Assembly: GCA_016234495.1 (NCBI GenBank)
Contig: JACRBI010000024.1
Location: 1-64,000, forward strand
Length of the DNA: 64,000 nt
Direction of reading: 5' to 3'
From: Chloroflexota bacterium
Lineage (GTDB): Bacteria; Chloroflexota; Anaerolineae; Anaerolineales; Villigracilaceae
The notes under the pieces are model-generated. The model made no database searches. It was not told the origin of the DNA and saw nothing but the letters and a program-made list of their open reading frames with translations. The translations under genes and the position numbers were made by a program. Below are positions 25,573 through 34,207 of the stretch, piece by piece (the first letter of the stretch is position 1; every line of letters begins with the position of its first letter).

Positions 25573-26331
25573 TTATACCTTAACAGGGTTACTCAACTTC
25601 CCCAGGCCTTCGATCTCAACATCCACCACATCCCCGTTTTTCAACATGCCCACCCCCGCGGGTGTGCCGGTGAAAATAATATCGCCGGGTTCGAGCGTCA
25701 TCACCGATGAAATATAGGCGATCAATGTGGTGACGTTAAAAACCATATCGCGGGTGGATGCCATCTGACGCATTTGCCCGTTCACGCGGCAGGTGACCAC
25801 CGCATCAGACGCGTCGAACTCGGTGTCGATCCACGGGCCGAAGGAGCAGAACGTGTCGAAGCCTTTGGCGCGCGTCCATTGACCGTCAATGTTTTGCAGG
25901 TCGCGCGCGGTGATGTCGTTGCCGATGGTGTAGCCGAAAATATATTCCTTCGCCTGCTCGGGCGTGACGTTTCGTCCGCGTTTGGAGATGACAACGACCA
26001 GTTCCGCTTCATGCTCGACCTGATTCGACTGCGGCGGCAGGATGACATTCTCGCCGTTTGAGATGATCGAGGACGGCGGCTTCAAAAAGATGAGCGGCAC
26101 TTTGGGCACTTCGTTGCCCAGTTCCTTTGCGTGTTCGACGTAATTGCGTCCCACGCAGACGATCTTACTCGGCGTGCAGGGCGTGAGCAGTTTCACATCT
26201 GCTACAGGGGTCTTTGCCTCGCGGCGGCGGTACTCGCCGAAGACATCCCCGACAATTTCACCGATCTTGTCATCCAGCATCCAGCCGTATTTCAGGCTGT
26301 CGCCATTGGTTTGATAACGGACTATTCTCAT
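25573..26331 (-). CDS. Fumarylacetoacetate hydrolase family protein
   Basis: A 252-residue FAH-domain protein, the family that hydrolyses or isomerises beta-diketones and 2-oxo-hept-ene dioates. The metal ligands are visible in EHEAELVVVI and the mid-chain Asp in GYTIGNDITARDLQ; the later TPAGVG is also conserved. The N-terminal third has the extra domain seen in 2-hydroxyhepta-2,4-diene-1,7-dioate isomerases. No aromatic-degradation genes are near, so the substrate is unknown. The start lies 2 bp after the folK stop, so the two are cotranscribed. Confidence 0.87.
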   Translation of the reverse strand: MRIVRYQTNGDSLKYGWMLDDKIGEIVGDVFGEYRRREAKTPVADVKLLTPCTPSKIVCVGRNYVEHAKELGNEVPKVPLIFLKPPSSIISNGENVILPPQSNQVEHEAELVVVISKRGRNVTPEQAKEYIFGYTIGNDITARDLQNIDGQWTRAKGFDTFCSFGPWIDTEFDASDAVVTCRVNGQMRQMASTRDMVFNVTTLIAYISSVMTLEPGDIIFTGTPAGVGMLKNGDVVDVEIEGLGKLSNPVKV

Positions 26332-26333
26332 GG

Positions 26334-26819
26334 CTATTTTCCTTCAAACAATTTTATTTCGCTTTTTTCCATGCCTTCCAGCAGGTTAATGATCGGTCTA
26401 TGCAGGCTTGGGTGGACAAATTCAGGCTCGATCTCCACGAACGGCACCAGCACAAAGGCGCGCTCATGCAAACGCGGATGCGGGATCATCAGCGACGGTG
26501 AGTTAATGACCGCATCGTCAAAAAACAAAATATCAATGTCGATCAACCGCGGTCCGTTTTGAAAATTTGGCACGCGCCCCAGCGCAACTTCAAGCCGCTT
26601 CAAGTGCCGCAGCAATGGTTCAGGTTCAAGGTAGGTTTCGGCTTTCACCACCTGATTCAAAAAAGCGCTCTGCTCTTTGAACCCCCACGGCGGAGTTTCA
26701 TAGATCGATGATTTTTTCTTCACCGTCATTTGCGGTGTGAGGTTCATGACCGCCGCCTTCAGATTGGCGGCGCGATTCCCCAAATTGCTTCCAAGCGCAA
26801 GATATACGATGTGATCCAT
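26334..26819 (-). CDS. folK: 2-Amino-4-hydroxy-6-hydroxymethyldihydropteridine diphosphokinase
   Basis: HPPK of the folate pathway, transferring pyrophosphate to 6-hydroxymethyl-dihydropterin. It opens with VYLALGSNLGNRAANLKAAV and has RLIDIDILFFDD with the Mg-binding Asp pair, plus PHPRLHERAFVLVP. The length of 161 residues is normal for the single domain. AAAGGACTG precedes the ATG. No other folate gene is next to it; it is followed at 2 bp by the FAH gene. Confidence 0.95.
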   Translation of the reverse strand: MDHIVYLALGSNLGNRAANLKAAVMNLTPQMTVKKKSSIYETPPWGFKEQSAFLNQVVKAETYLEPEPLLRHLKRLEVALGRVPNFQNGPRLIDIDILFFDDAVINSPSLMIPHPRLHERAFVLVPFVEIEPEFVHPSLHRPIINLLEGMEKSEIKLFEGK

Positions 26820-26828
26820 GGCAGTCCT

Positions 26829-27683
26829 TTAGAAGTTGGCGGGATTGTGCTCATCATAATGCCCGACCACGTCCGCCGCAAGCCAGGCTTCGATATCCTT
26901 GTGGGCAAATGCCCGCTCGGGGATTTCATTCACAAGCCGCAGCAGCCCCAGACGCCTGCTTTCAAATTGAGCCAGCATTTCCGCGTCAGGGATGTTTTTA
27001 TTCTTCGCGATTAATTCTGCGTTGAACGCGTCAGTATCATGATCCTGCCATTCGAAAGCCGGGTCAGCCAAAATTCCAGAAACGATGCGCGTGCCTTCAT
27101 CCCACCAGCCGATGACATGTGCCAGCATGTCGTGGAAAGTTTCCACGCCCTGTTTGGCGAGAAATTCATTTTTCTTTTCGTCATCCAGGTTGTTGAAATT
27201 ATCAACATAGGCGCTCCATTCATTCTCCAAAGTGTCGGCTGTTAGAAAACGACTCAATGCCACAAGGTGTTCGCGCGCATGGTGAATGAACACCCCGTTG
27301 ACCCACGAGCGCACGCGGCGATTCTCCCACGCCGCATCGTTCATGGCACGCAGATCCGCCGCGGTTTTCACGCGCATATTTTCAAAGTGAGCGAAAAACT
27401 CTGCCTCGTCCCAATCTTTATATTTTGCAACCGCCTCGGCATTGAACGCATCGAAGTCATATTTTTTGCGTTCGGTTTCGCGCCCCTCGGCAATGGCGAG
27501 GATGATCGGCATGGCTTCCTCCCACCATGTCAGAATGTGCGCCAGCATATCGCGGAACTGTGCGTAGCCCTGCGCCTTCACTCTTTTTTCTCCCTCGTCT
27601 GCAGGCCAGCGATTAAACCTTTTGACATAGGTCGCCCATTCGATCTCGAGAAAATTAATTGTGCGTTGTTTTAAATTAGACAT
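26829..27683 (-). CDS. Tandem ClbS/DfsB-like (four-helix) protein
   Basis: A 284-residue protein made of two similar halves. The first has WATYVKRFNRWPADEGEK and RDMLAHILTWWEE; the second has WSAYVDNFNNLDDEKKN and HDMLAHVIGWWDE. These are the ClbS/DfsB (DUF1706) features, a DinB-related four-helix fold; ClbS protects against colibactin, but nothing here shows such a role. The start at 27683 follows GGAGAACCTC. It lies 9 bp before the folK start, so the genes are probably one transcript. The double domain is not the usual single-copy length. Confidence 0.72.
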   Translation of the reverse strand: MSNLKQRTINFLEIEWATYVKRFNRWPADEGEKRVKAQGYAQFRDMLAHILTWWEEAMPIILAIAEGRETERKKYDFDAFNAEAVAKYKDWDEAEFFAHFENMRVKTAADLRAMNDAAWENRRVRSWVNGVFIHHAREHLVALSRFLTADTLENEWSAYVDNFNNLDDEKKNEFLAKQGVETFHDMLAHVIGWWDEGTRIVSGILADPAFEWQDHDTDAFNAELIAKNKNIPDAEMLAQFESRRLGLLRLVNEIPERAFAHKDIEAWLAADVVGHYDEHNPANF

Positions 27684-27700
27684 GAGGTTCTCCGTATTTG

Positions 27701-27733
27701 AGTTGACAGTCACTTTTTAAGTGACTGTCAACT
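27701..27733. terminator. Hairpin between YbaK and ClbS-like genes
   Basis: Arms agttgacagtcactt and aagtgactgtcaact are perfect over 15 bases with a 3-base loop. U-runs are weak on either strand, so it could be a terminator, processing site or repeat. Confidence 0.55.
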
Positions 27734-27734
27734 T

Positions 27735-28208
27735 TTAGTCTGTTTCGATCAATTTTACAACTTCCGCGTTCGATAAGGCGTGACGCAGGTCTGCACTCTT
27801 GAGGATGATCGCCGTATTGCGCATTCCCGACCCGATGGAGATTTCCTCTTCGAGCGTCACGCCCGGATCAATCAACACCTTGAGCTGATTCAGCAATCCG
27901 AACGGCCCCACCGTCCCGATGCGATAGCCTGTTACCGCGAGCACTTCTTCTTCCGTCGCCATCGAGATGCGCGAGCGGCCGAGATGCTTCCGTAAAATTT
28001 TCCATGAAATTTGCGCGGGGCCAGCCACCAACGCCATTACAAATTCATCTTCTGAAACGCGGAACAAAATACTGCGCACCACTTGCCCGGGCTTTTGTCC
28101 ACGGTCACTGGCCGCCTGTTCCAGCGAAGTGACCGAACTTTCGTGGCGGAAGATTTTATGCGGCACGCCGAGTTTTTCCAAGGCAATGCTGACGGGAGGA
28201 ATGTCCAT
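27735..28208 (-). CDS. YbaK/prolyl-tRNA deacylase domain protein
   Basis: A 157-residue stand-alone YbaK/ProX-like domain, which in relatives removes mischarged amino acids from tRNA. The core is recognised from RSILFRVSEDEFVMALVAG and GYRIGTVGPFGL. The position usually occupied by the catalytic Lys in this strand (VVKT in YbaK) reads VVRS, so either the residue has been exchanged for Arg or the alignment by eye is off. Its start directly abuts the endonuclease III stop. Confidence in family is good, in activity low. Confidence 0.8.
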   Translation of the reverse strand: MDIPPVSIALEKLGVPHKIFRHESSVTSLEQAASDRGQKPGQVVRSILFRVSEDEFVMALVAGPAQISWKILRKHLGRSRISMATEEEVLAVTGYRIGTVGPFGLLNQLKVLIDPGVTLEEEISIGSGMRNTAIILKSADLRHALSNAEVVKLIETD

Positions 28209-28874
28209 TTACTTTGTCATCTCTTTATATTCGCACAGTTTTTGAATCGGGCACCTGGGGCAATTGGGTTTGCGCGCACCGCAGACTTCACGTCCCAAAC
28301 GGATGAGGTTCAAGTGCGCGGCATAATACGTTTCGGGCGGGAACAAAGACTCAAGGTGCGGGTGCGCCTGCTCGACGGTCATCTTGTCTGGGCGCAGTCC
28401 AAGCCGCCCGCTGACGCGGTAGATGTGCGTGTCGACGGGGAAGGCGGGCATGTTGAGAGAGAAGCACAGCACGATCGCGGCGGTCTTCGGGCCGACGCCG
28501 TTGAACTTCGTCAGCCAGGCACGCGCTTCTTCGATTGGCAGACCAGCTAAAAAGTTAAGGTCGAGTGATCCGCGTTCTTCGGTGATGGCGCGCAGCACCT
28601 GTTGAATGCGCGGTCCTTTTTGATTTGCGAGTCCAGCCACCTTGATGGCGTCGATCACAATCATTGAATCCGCGTCGCGCACGGATTCCCATGTCGGAAG
28701 TTTTGCGCGCAAGGCGTTAAAGCCGCGGTCGCGATTGATGTCATTTGTGTTTTGCGAAAGGATGGTGGAGACGAGTTCGTCAATGGCAGGCAGGGGATTG
28801 CGCCAGATGGGTTCGCCAAAGGCTTGAAGCAATGTTTGGTGAATCTTGAGCGCGCGGGTTTTTAAATTTGTCAT
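28209..28874 (-). CDS. Endonuclease III family DNA glycosylase
   Basis: A 221-residue HhH-GPD glycosylase. The helix-hairpin-helix is FNGVGPKTAAIVL with the catalytic Lys, the catalytic Asp is in VDTHIYRV, and a 4Fe-4S loop CGARKPNCPRCPIQKLC ends the protein. It removes oxidised pyrimidines or acts as a related base-excision enzyme. The start at 28874 is the nearest that keeps the first helix; upstream the frame enters a palindromic repeat. The tight junction with the YbaK-like gene indicates one transcript. Confidence 0.9.
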   Translation of the reverse strand: MTNLKTRALKIHQTLLQAFGEPIWRNPLPAIDELVSTILSQNTNDINRDRGFNALRAKLPTWESVRDADSMIVIDAIKVAGLANQKGPRIQQVLRAITEERGSLDLNFLAGLPIEEARAWLTKFNGVGPKTAAIVLCFSLNMPAFPVDTHIYRVSGRLGLRPDKMTVEQAHPHLESLFPPETYYAAHLNLIRLGREVCGARKPNCPRCPIQKLCEYKEMTK

Positions 28875-28885
28875 AAAAGAAATCT

Positions 28886-28957
28886 CACCACAGAGGTCAC
28901 GGAGCACATTTAGAAAAACCTATAAAAAAACTCCGTGCTCTTTGTGTGCTCCGTGGT
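28886..28957. repeat. 72-bp palindrome, 'CACCACAGAG' family
   Basis: Arms caccacagaggtcacggagca and tgctccgtggt, with inner gctctttgtg. It is between genes, next to the longer element at 28979-29139. Confidence 0.85.
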
Positions 28958-28978
28958 TAAATGTTTATCAACTCATAC

Positions 28979-29139
28979 TCTACCTTACAAAACCTATTTG
29001 GACGCAGATAAACGCTGATTTCGCTGATAAAAAAGAAAAAATCTGCGTTTTCTGCGTTCACACCTGCCCCACCTGCACTGCACGCTGCGCGGCAGCGCGG
29101 TGCAAGGGTCAGCGTCCCGATTTTAAAATGTACAGTAGA
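28979..29139. repeat. MITE-like element with terminal inverted repeats
   Basis: One end reads ctaccttacaaaacc, then ggacgcagat; the other reads gcgtcccgattttaaaatgt then acagtag. The same ends bound the 86-bp element at 51683-51768, and one end recurs at 49868. Together with an inner tandem of gctgatttcgctgat it fills the gap between asparaginase and endonuclease III, where no gene is seen. Confidence 0.75.
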
Positions 29140-29147
29140 GAGGCAAC

Positions 29148-30200
29148 TCATACAAGTTTGAACACAGGCCGCGATTTGCCAGTCACAAGCCCGGCATAAT
29201 TCTTCAATATTTTTTCAGGCCCAAATTTCGCAAGCGATAGCAGCTGCGCTTCGTTCAAAACTTTCAACTGGCGCAGAATTTCAAGTGTGACGGCGGGGCG
29301 CACGCGGGTTGAAGATTCCAGGTCGTCATTCATGGATGACTTGTCGCCGTCTGTCACTTTGAAGGCGATGCCGGCGCCATATTCGCTGATAATTCCGGGC
29401 ATGATACCGATGATCTGAAAGCCTTCCGCGCCGCGTTTGGTGACGACTTTTCCTGCACCGACTTTCATCAGTTCGCAATCGAATTCACCATGATTGCTGA
29501 CCATCTCCGGGTGAGCAGACATGGCGGCTGTGATCTTTCGGCAGGCTGCTGCGCGGGCTTCGCTCAGTTCATGCGGGTCGCAAATGCGCGCCATGCCGAG
29601 CGCGGCGTTTATCAACGGCACCGCGAAGTTAGGCGCGGAACAGCCGTCTATGCCGAGTTGGATTTTATCCATTTCGATGCCGCACATTTCGGAAAAAGTT
29701 TTCAGGATGTCTTTTTGGATGGGATGCTCAAAAGCGAGATAATTTTCGAGGGGCAGTCTGCGCATTTTTGCGAAAGCCAGCATGGCGGTATGTTTGCCCG
29801 AGCAGTTATTAAAATTGGGAGTTGGTTTGATGTCCTCTTTGATGACCTGCCGAAGTTTTTTTGAATCACCGGGCAGGTGCGGACCGCATTGCAGATTGCC
29901 TTCTTCGATGTCGATTTTTTTCTGCATGGCGGTGACGGTGTCGAGGTGCATCTGCGAGGTCTCGTGCGAGGCGCAGGAAATTGCCAGTTCGCTTTGGGTG
30001 AATCCAAAATGTTCCACGCCGCCCTGTTCAACAAAGGGCAGGGCTTGAAACGGCTTGGCTGAGGAACGCAAAAAGGCGACCGTGTGAGGGTCGCCCTGGG
30101 AATGGAGGAGGTTGCCCTTTGAATCGACGATTGCGATGGAGCCGAAATGTGTCGATTCGACCACGCCGCCGCGTGTCAGTTCCAGGATGGGCTGGCGCAT
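29148..30200 (-). CDS. Type II-like (ReAV) L-asparaginase
   Basis: A 350-residue protein of the asparaginase II family related to Rhizobium etli ReAV, distinct from bacterial type I/II enzymes. The likely catalytic elements are RSSAKPFQ (SxxK), NNCSGKH (Cys and Lys), GIDGCSAPNFAVP and a later KRGAEGF. It converts asparagine to aspartate and ammonia. The start at 30200 follows GAGG and lies 5 bp after the stop of the MBL gene, so the two are cotranscribed. Localisation is cytoplasmic as no signal peptide is seen. Confidence 0.85.
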   Translation of the reverse strand: MRQPILELTRGGVVESTHFGSIAIVDSKGNLLHSQGDPHTVAFLRSSAKPFQALPFVEQGGVEHFGFTQSELAISCASHETSQMHLDTVTAMQKKIDIEEGNLQCGPHLPGDSKKLRQVIKEDIKPTPNFNNCSGKHTAMLAFAKMRRLPLENYLAFEHPIQKDILKTFSEMCGIEMDKIQLGIDGCSAPNFAVPLINAALGMARICDPHELSEARAAACRKITAAMSAHPEMVSNHGEFDCELMKVGAGKVVTKRGAEGFQIIGIMPGIISEYGAGIAFKVTDGDKSSMNDDLESSTRVRPAVTLEILRQLKVLNEAQLLSLAKFGPEKILKNYAGLVTGKSRPVFKLV

Positions 30201-30205
30201 GAAGC

Positions 30206-31069
30206 TTAATCCTCTTCAGTTTGCGCGCTGGCGGAGGTTCGGTCCTGACGCGCGTTGTAGTGCAGCAAACCATAGCGCAGGCGCTGGGCGAACTGCTTTT
30301 GGCGCGCTGCCGGGGCTTTGAACCATGTCAATAGTGAGGCAACCAGCTTCTCGGTCGCAGCGGGATTCGGTTTCTTCGTCGTGATCTTATCCAGCTTGTC
30401 ATGCACGTGCTTGAGAAAGTCATATTGCGCTTTGATGGCGGCCGTGGTCATAATGCCGCCGCGGCTGCTGATGATCGTGTATCCTTTGTAGGGCGAATCA
30501 AGCAGGGTGTTTAGTGATGACAGCCAAGCTTTTAAATTTGCACCCGCCAAAAATGGAGGTTGATTTTTAAGCACGGCATCGCCAATGAAGACGATCTTAT
30601 CGTCGGGCAGATGCACCCAGATCGAACCGTCAGACGGGCCGGCGTGATGCTCCAGCAGAACAGGGGCTTCGTTCCAATGCAGGGTCATTTGATCGAGGAA
30701 GGAGATTTCGGGTGGCGCCCAGCGCACGCTGCCCAACCCGGCGATGGATTCCCAGTCTGCGCCTGTCTCTTCGCCCTGCGCCTTGAAGGTGCTCGGGCGT
30801 GTGCGGAATGTATTCGCGGTCTTTTCGTGGGCGATGACGGTACAGTCCATGGCGCGCGCGCCAAGTGTGCGGTCGGGGTGCGCGTCCAGGTTGATGAGGA
30901 CGCGTTCCATGCCACCGCCGAGATTCATCAACGCGGCGCGCCATGAGCGCGCGTCTTCGGGGGAGGGTGGCGCGTCAATCTGAATTAATCCGCGCGAGGT
31001 GACGATGACTCCAAGTGTCACTCCGGGGAATTGGTCTTCGATGTAGATGTTCTTTGTTATTTCCTGCAT
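30206..31069 (-). CDS. MBL-fold protein with altered metal motif
   Basis: A 287-residue protein of the metallo-beta-lactamase fold: GVTLGVIVTSRGLIQIDAPPS at the front and DDKIVFIGDAV in the second half. The usual HxHxDH loop reads NLDAHPDR instead, and the later GHG position reads SRGG, so one or both metals may be missing. The second Asp (GDAV) and HHAG are kept. Its role is unknown. AGGAGCAGT precedes the ATG and it runs straight into the asparaginase gene. Confidence 0.78.
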   Translation of the reverse strand: MQEITKNIYIEDQFPGVTLGVIVTSRGLIQIDAPPSPEDARSWRAALMNLGGGMERVLINLDAHPDRTLGARAMDCTVIAHEKTANTFRTRPSTFKAQGEETGADWESIAGLGSVRWAPPEISFLDQMTLHWNEAPVLLEHHAGPSDGSIWVHLPDDKIVFIGDAVLKNQPPFLAGANLKAWLSSLNTLLDSPYKGYTIISSRGGIMTTAAIKAQYDFLKHVHDKLDKITTKKPNPAATEKLVASLLTWFKAPAARQKQFAQRLRYGLLHYNARQDRTSASAQTEED

Positions 31070-31111
31070 ACTGCTCCTAACGGATTTTTATTTTTGTACA
31101 ACTTCAAACTT

Positions 31112-31236
31112 AGAGAGTGTTTCTTAACACCATCTTTTAGTACACGGATTTGACGGAAGGCACGGAAAATACAGGTTTTTCAAAGTTTTTTCCGTGAAAA
31201 TCAGTGAAATCCGTTTACTTAAGAACCAGTCTCTTA
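31112..31236. repeat. Nested inverted repeat downstream of the sensor kinase
   Basis: Outer words tagagagtgtttcttaa and ttaagaaccagtctctta enclose acggatttgac and gaaatccgt arms. The right end overlaps the last codons of the histidine-kinase gene, so the stop codon lies inside the repeat. Confidence 0.6.
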
Positions 31237-33351
31237 ATCTTCTTTCATTATCAATCTGCCAGTCTTGCGCCTTAGTTGACCGGTGACCTTCTTTTGCGCA
31301 ACAGGCAGGGTGAGCCAGAACGTCGAACCTTTTCCGAGCTCGCTTTCGACCCAAATTTCTCCACCGTGCCCAAACACTGCCAGGCGGCAGAAAGCCAGCC
31401 CCACGCCGAGGCCGCCCGGCCGATCCTTGCCGCGCAGGCGGGTGAATTTTTCAAAGACACGTTCGCGGTCGGCGGCGGAAATGCCGATGCCATTATCGCG
31501 CACCCAAAAGGTGACGAAAACGCCGTCTGTTTTTGCGCCGATCTCGATCTGTCCTTCAACGGGCGTGAATTTTATCGCATTCTCCAGCAGGTTAATGAAT
31601 ACGCGGTGGATCATATCCACGTCCACCCAGATCATGGGAAGGACAGTATTCACTTTTAGTTCGATCTTTTGCCGCCGCGCAGTTGCGACAGGCTCCACAT
31701 CACGCAATGCCTCGCGGGTCAACGCAAGCGGATCAACAGAAGTTTGATCCACGATCTGATGACCGGCTTCAAGCCGATTGATATCCAGCAGGGAATTCAC
31801 CAGGCGCTGAATGCGGGCGGTGGAGTTTCTGGCAATGTTCAGCATCGAAAGGAGCGTGCCGTCGTTGGGCATGAGGCTGCCCATCATTTCGAGGCTCGAC
31901 ACGATGTTGCCAAGCGGCGAGCGGATGTCGTGATAGATCATGGCGATCATGTCATCGCGCAGGGCATCCAACTCCTTGCGCTCGGTAATATCACGCATGG
32001 TCCATTGGATCGAATCAGTCTCCTCAAAATCCATGCGGCGCGTATGGACAGCAATGGGAATGTTGCCGCCATCCTGCCGCAGCAAACCGGATTCATAATT
32101 GCATTCATCATTGCGCTTGAGCGTTTCAAAGTTCAAGCCCGTACTGTTCCACTTCACTTCATGCAATTGATCAATGCTCATGGTGTGCAGCTGCTCGTTG
32201 CTATATCCGCTCAAGACCGCAGCCTGACGGTTCGCCTCCAGCACCCTGCCTTCCCAATCCGTAATGATAATGGAATCCACACTGTCTTCAAACAATTCGC
32301 GGTAGCGCATGTGCGCCTTTTGCAGGCGCTCTAAAAATTCCGCATTTTGGATCGTCGTCCCAGCCAGGCTGCCCAGCCCCGTCATCACGACCAGCGCATC
32401 CATGTCGAACGCGCCGGAGATTGGATTAACAGCCTCAAGCACGCCGATGACCTTACCCTGCGATTGGATCGGAGCAATGGCAACGGCGCGCATCTCGATT
32501 CCCCCGAATTTGTCCACTTCGCTATAGCGGGTATCCTGTCTGACGGCTGGTACCACCAACCCGTGACCATCGCGCACCACCAGCCCGGCCAGTCCCTGCC
32601 CATTTGGGACATGCCGTCCGGGAATATTGCCGGAGTTCTGTCCCGCCGCGGCATGGAAGACAAGATCATTGCTCCGGCTGTCGATCAGCGCCAATGCCAC
32701 GGTTTCAACCTGCAACGCCTGCATGGTCTGATTAAGGATTCGCCGCCATACATCCGGCATCTCCAGCGACGTGTTGATTGCCGCCGCGCCTTCAGCCAAT
32801 GCAGACATGACCCGCGTGGTGCGCTGACTTTCGGTATACAGGCGCGCATTCAAAACAGCCACGCTCGCCTGATCGGCAATGGCCTGCATCAATTCCAAAT
32901 GTTCTTCTGTGAAAGACTTGGGGGTGGAGTGAACAAGCGTCAGCACGCCCACCAGGCGATCACGCGCCCTCAACGGCACGCAGATCGCAGATTTCGCGCC
33001 GCTCTTGTCGGCAGAATCATCCGCGCGGCGCAGCCAGCGCTCATCCTTGCTGGTATCCGGCACAAGCGCCGGCTTGTTATGCTGCACCACCCATCCCGCA
33101 AGTCCGCGCTCCACGGTATCGCGCAGCTGCTGGGTGGTATGGTCGTGGAATTGTTTGCCAAAGACGATGGTTGCATCCACGGGCTTGCCAAGATCATCCA
33201 TCACCACGATGCTGCCGCGCTCCCCGCCCACATGTTGAATGGCTGCATAAAGCAGCCTTTGCAATACTGTGCGAAGATCGAGCGCAGTGGCAACCTCGCG
33301 GCTGACGTTGATCAATAATTCAAGTAGTGAGCGGGAGCGGTCTTCAGACAT
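31234..33351 (-). CDS. GAF-GAF-PAS sensor histidine kinase
   Basis: A 705-residue sensor kinase without membrane segments. Two GAF domains (about 20-170 and 190-340), a PAS domain (about 350-460), then HisKA with the phospho-acceptor H474 in IYHDIRSPL. The HATPase domain has NLLENAIKFTP, DNGIGIS and GGLGVGLAF. A GAF input suggests sensing of a small ligand or redox signal. No response regulator is adjacent, so it is an orphan or acts elsewhere. The gene is divergent from the HAD gene. The start at 33351 has no convincing Shine-Dalgarno. Confidence 0.92.
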   Translation of the reverse strand: MSEDRSRSLLELLINVSREVATALDLRTVLQRLLYAAIQHVGGERGSIVVMDDLGKPVDATIVFGKQFHDHTTQQLRDTVERGLAGWVVQHNKPALVPDTSKDERWLRRADDSADKSGAKSAICVPLRARDRLVGVLTLVHSTPKSFTEEHLELMQAIADQASVAVLNARLYTESQRTTRVMSALAEGAAAINTSLEMPDVWRRILNQTMQALQVETVALALIDSRSNDLVFHAAAGQNSGNIPGRHVPNGQGLAGLVVRDGHGLVVPAVRQDTRYSEVDKFGGIEMRAVAIAPIQSQGKVIGVLEAVNPISGAFDMDALVVMTGLGSLAGTTIQNAEFLERLQKAHMRYRELFEDSVDSIIITDWEGRVLEANRQAAVLSGYSNEQLHTMSIDQLHEVKWNSTGLNFETLKRNDECNYESGLLRQDGGNIPIAVHTRRMDFEETDSIQWTMRDITERKELDALRDDMIAMIYHDIRSPLGNIVSSLEMMGSLMPNDGTLLSMLNIARNSTARIQRLVNSLLDINRLEAGHQIVDQTSVDPLALTREALRDVEPVATARRQKIELKVNTVLPMIWVDVDMIHRVFINLLENAIKFTPVEGQIEIGAKTDGVFVTFWVRDNGIGISAADRERVFEKFTRLRGKDRPGGLGVGLAFCRLAVFGHGGEIWVESELGKGSTFWLTLPVAQKKVTGQLRRKTGRLIMKED

Positions 33352-33444
33352 GGGTTTATATTTTCACGAATTTTTATCGCAGTGGACAAATCTCGGGTAA
33401 CCCCTAAATCATTCCACTCATATTTATGCGAAGTATAGCCCCTT

Positions 33445-33453
33445 TGGTACAAT
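33445..33453 (+). promoter_or_regulatory. Extended -10 promoter directly upstream of the HAD gene
   Basis: TGG then TACAAT, ending six bases before the ATG, with no Shine-Dalgarno. Leaderless mRNA predicted. Confidence 0.55.
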
Positions 33454-33459
33454 TGCGCC

Positions 33460-34122
33460 ATGTCCCTTGACCTGCCACGAATCAAGGCTTTGTGTTTCGA
33501 TGTAGACGGCACACTCAGCGATACCGACAACCTGTACGTCCGCAAAGTGTCTCGTTTTTTACCGCGCTTCCTGTTTAAAGACCCCGATCATTTTGCGCGA
33601 CGCTTTGTCATGTGGATCGAAGCGCCCGGCAACGCCCTGCTCAGTCTTGCGGATACGCTCGGTCTTGACGATGAGATGGTCGCTGTTATCGACTGGCTGT
33701 CACGCCACCGCAGGCATTCATCGAAGGAGTTTCTGCTTGTGCCCGGCGTGGAGGAGATGCTCAAGCAATTCCATGGCCGCTACCCGATGGCCGTCGTCAG
33801 CGCGCGTGACAAACAGGGCACGCTGGCATTTCTTGAAAAGTTCGACCTGGTGAAATATTTCGATGTGATCGTTACCGGCCTGTCGGCGAAACATACGAAA
33901 CCATACCCAGACCCGGTTTTGCTGGCCGCAAAAAAGATGAACACAGCCCCGGAAAACTGCCTGATGATCGGCGACACGACCGTGGATATGCGCGCAGGAA
34001 AATCCGCCGGGACTCAGACTGTGGGCGTGCTCTGCGGCTTTGGCGAAGAGGCGGAGTTAAGAAAATTCGGCGCAGACTTGATATTGTCCGATACGCCGAA
34101 GTTGATCGATGTGTTGAAATAA
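33460..34122 (+). CDS. HAD-superfamily phosphatase
   Basis: A 220-residue HAD hydrolase. Motif I is CFDVDGTLSDTDN, with the nucleophile Asp and the general acid; motif II is the Ser in MAVVSARDKQG; motif III the Lys in SAKHTKPYPDP; motif IV MIGDTTVDMRAGK. A helical cap separates I and II as in phosphoglycolate-phosphatase-like members. Substrate unknown. The start codon sits immediately after the -10 box, so no leader. It is divergent from the sensor kinase and converges on the nucleoside transporter. Confidence 0.9.
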   Translation: MSLDLPRIKALCFDVDGTLSDTDNLYVRKVSRFLPRFLFKDPDHFARRFVMWIEAPGNALLSLADTLGLDDEMVAVIDWLSRHRRHSSKEFLLVPGVEEMLKQFHGRYPMAVVSARDKQGTLAFLEKFDLVKYFDVIVTGLSAKHTKPYPDPVLLAAKKMNTAPENCLMIGDTTVDMRAGKSAGTQTVGVLCGFGEEAELRKFGADLILSDTPKLIDVLK

Positions 34123-34207
34123 CCGGAACCGGCAGAATCAAAAACAGGAGTTGAGAAACTCCTGTTTTGTTGTATCAGCTTCGAGCGGGGAAAGACACGT
34201 CAAGCGG

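Noticed and set aside
25491-28957. Repeated palindromes as a CRISPR array
   Set aside because: Copies are far apart, of unequal flank, self-complementary over full length and have no regular spacers or cas genes.
28979-29139. Complete insertion sequence
   Set aside because: There is no transposase frame; the element is only about 160 bp.
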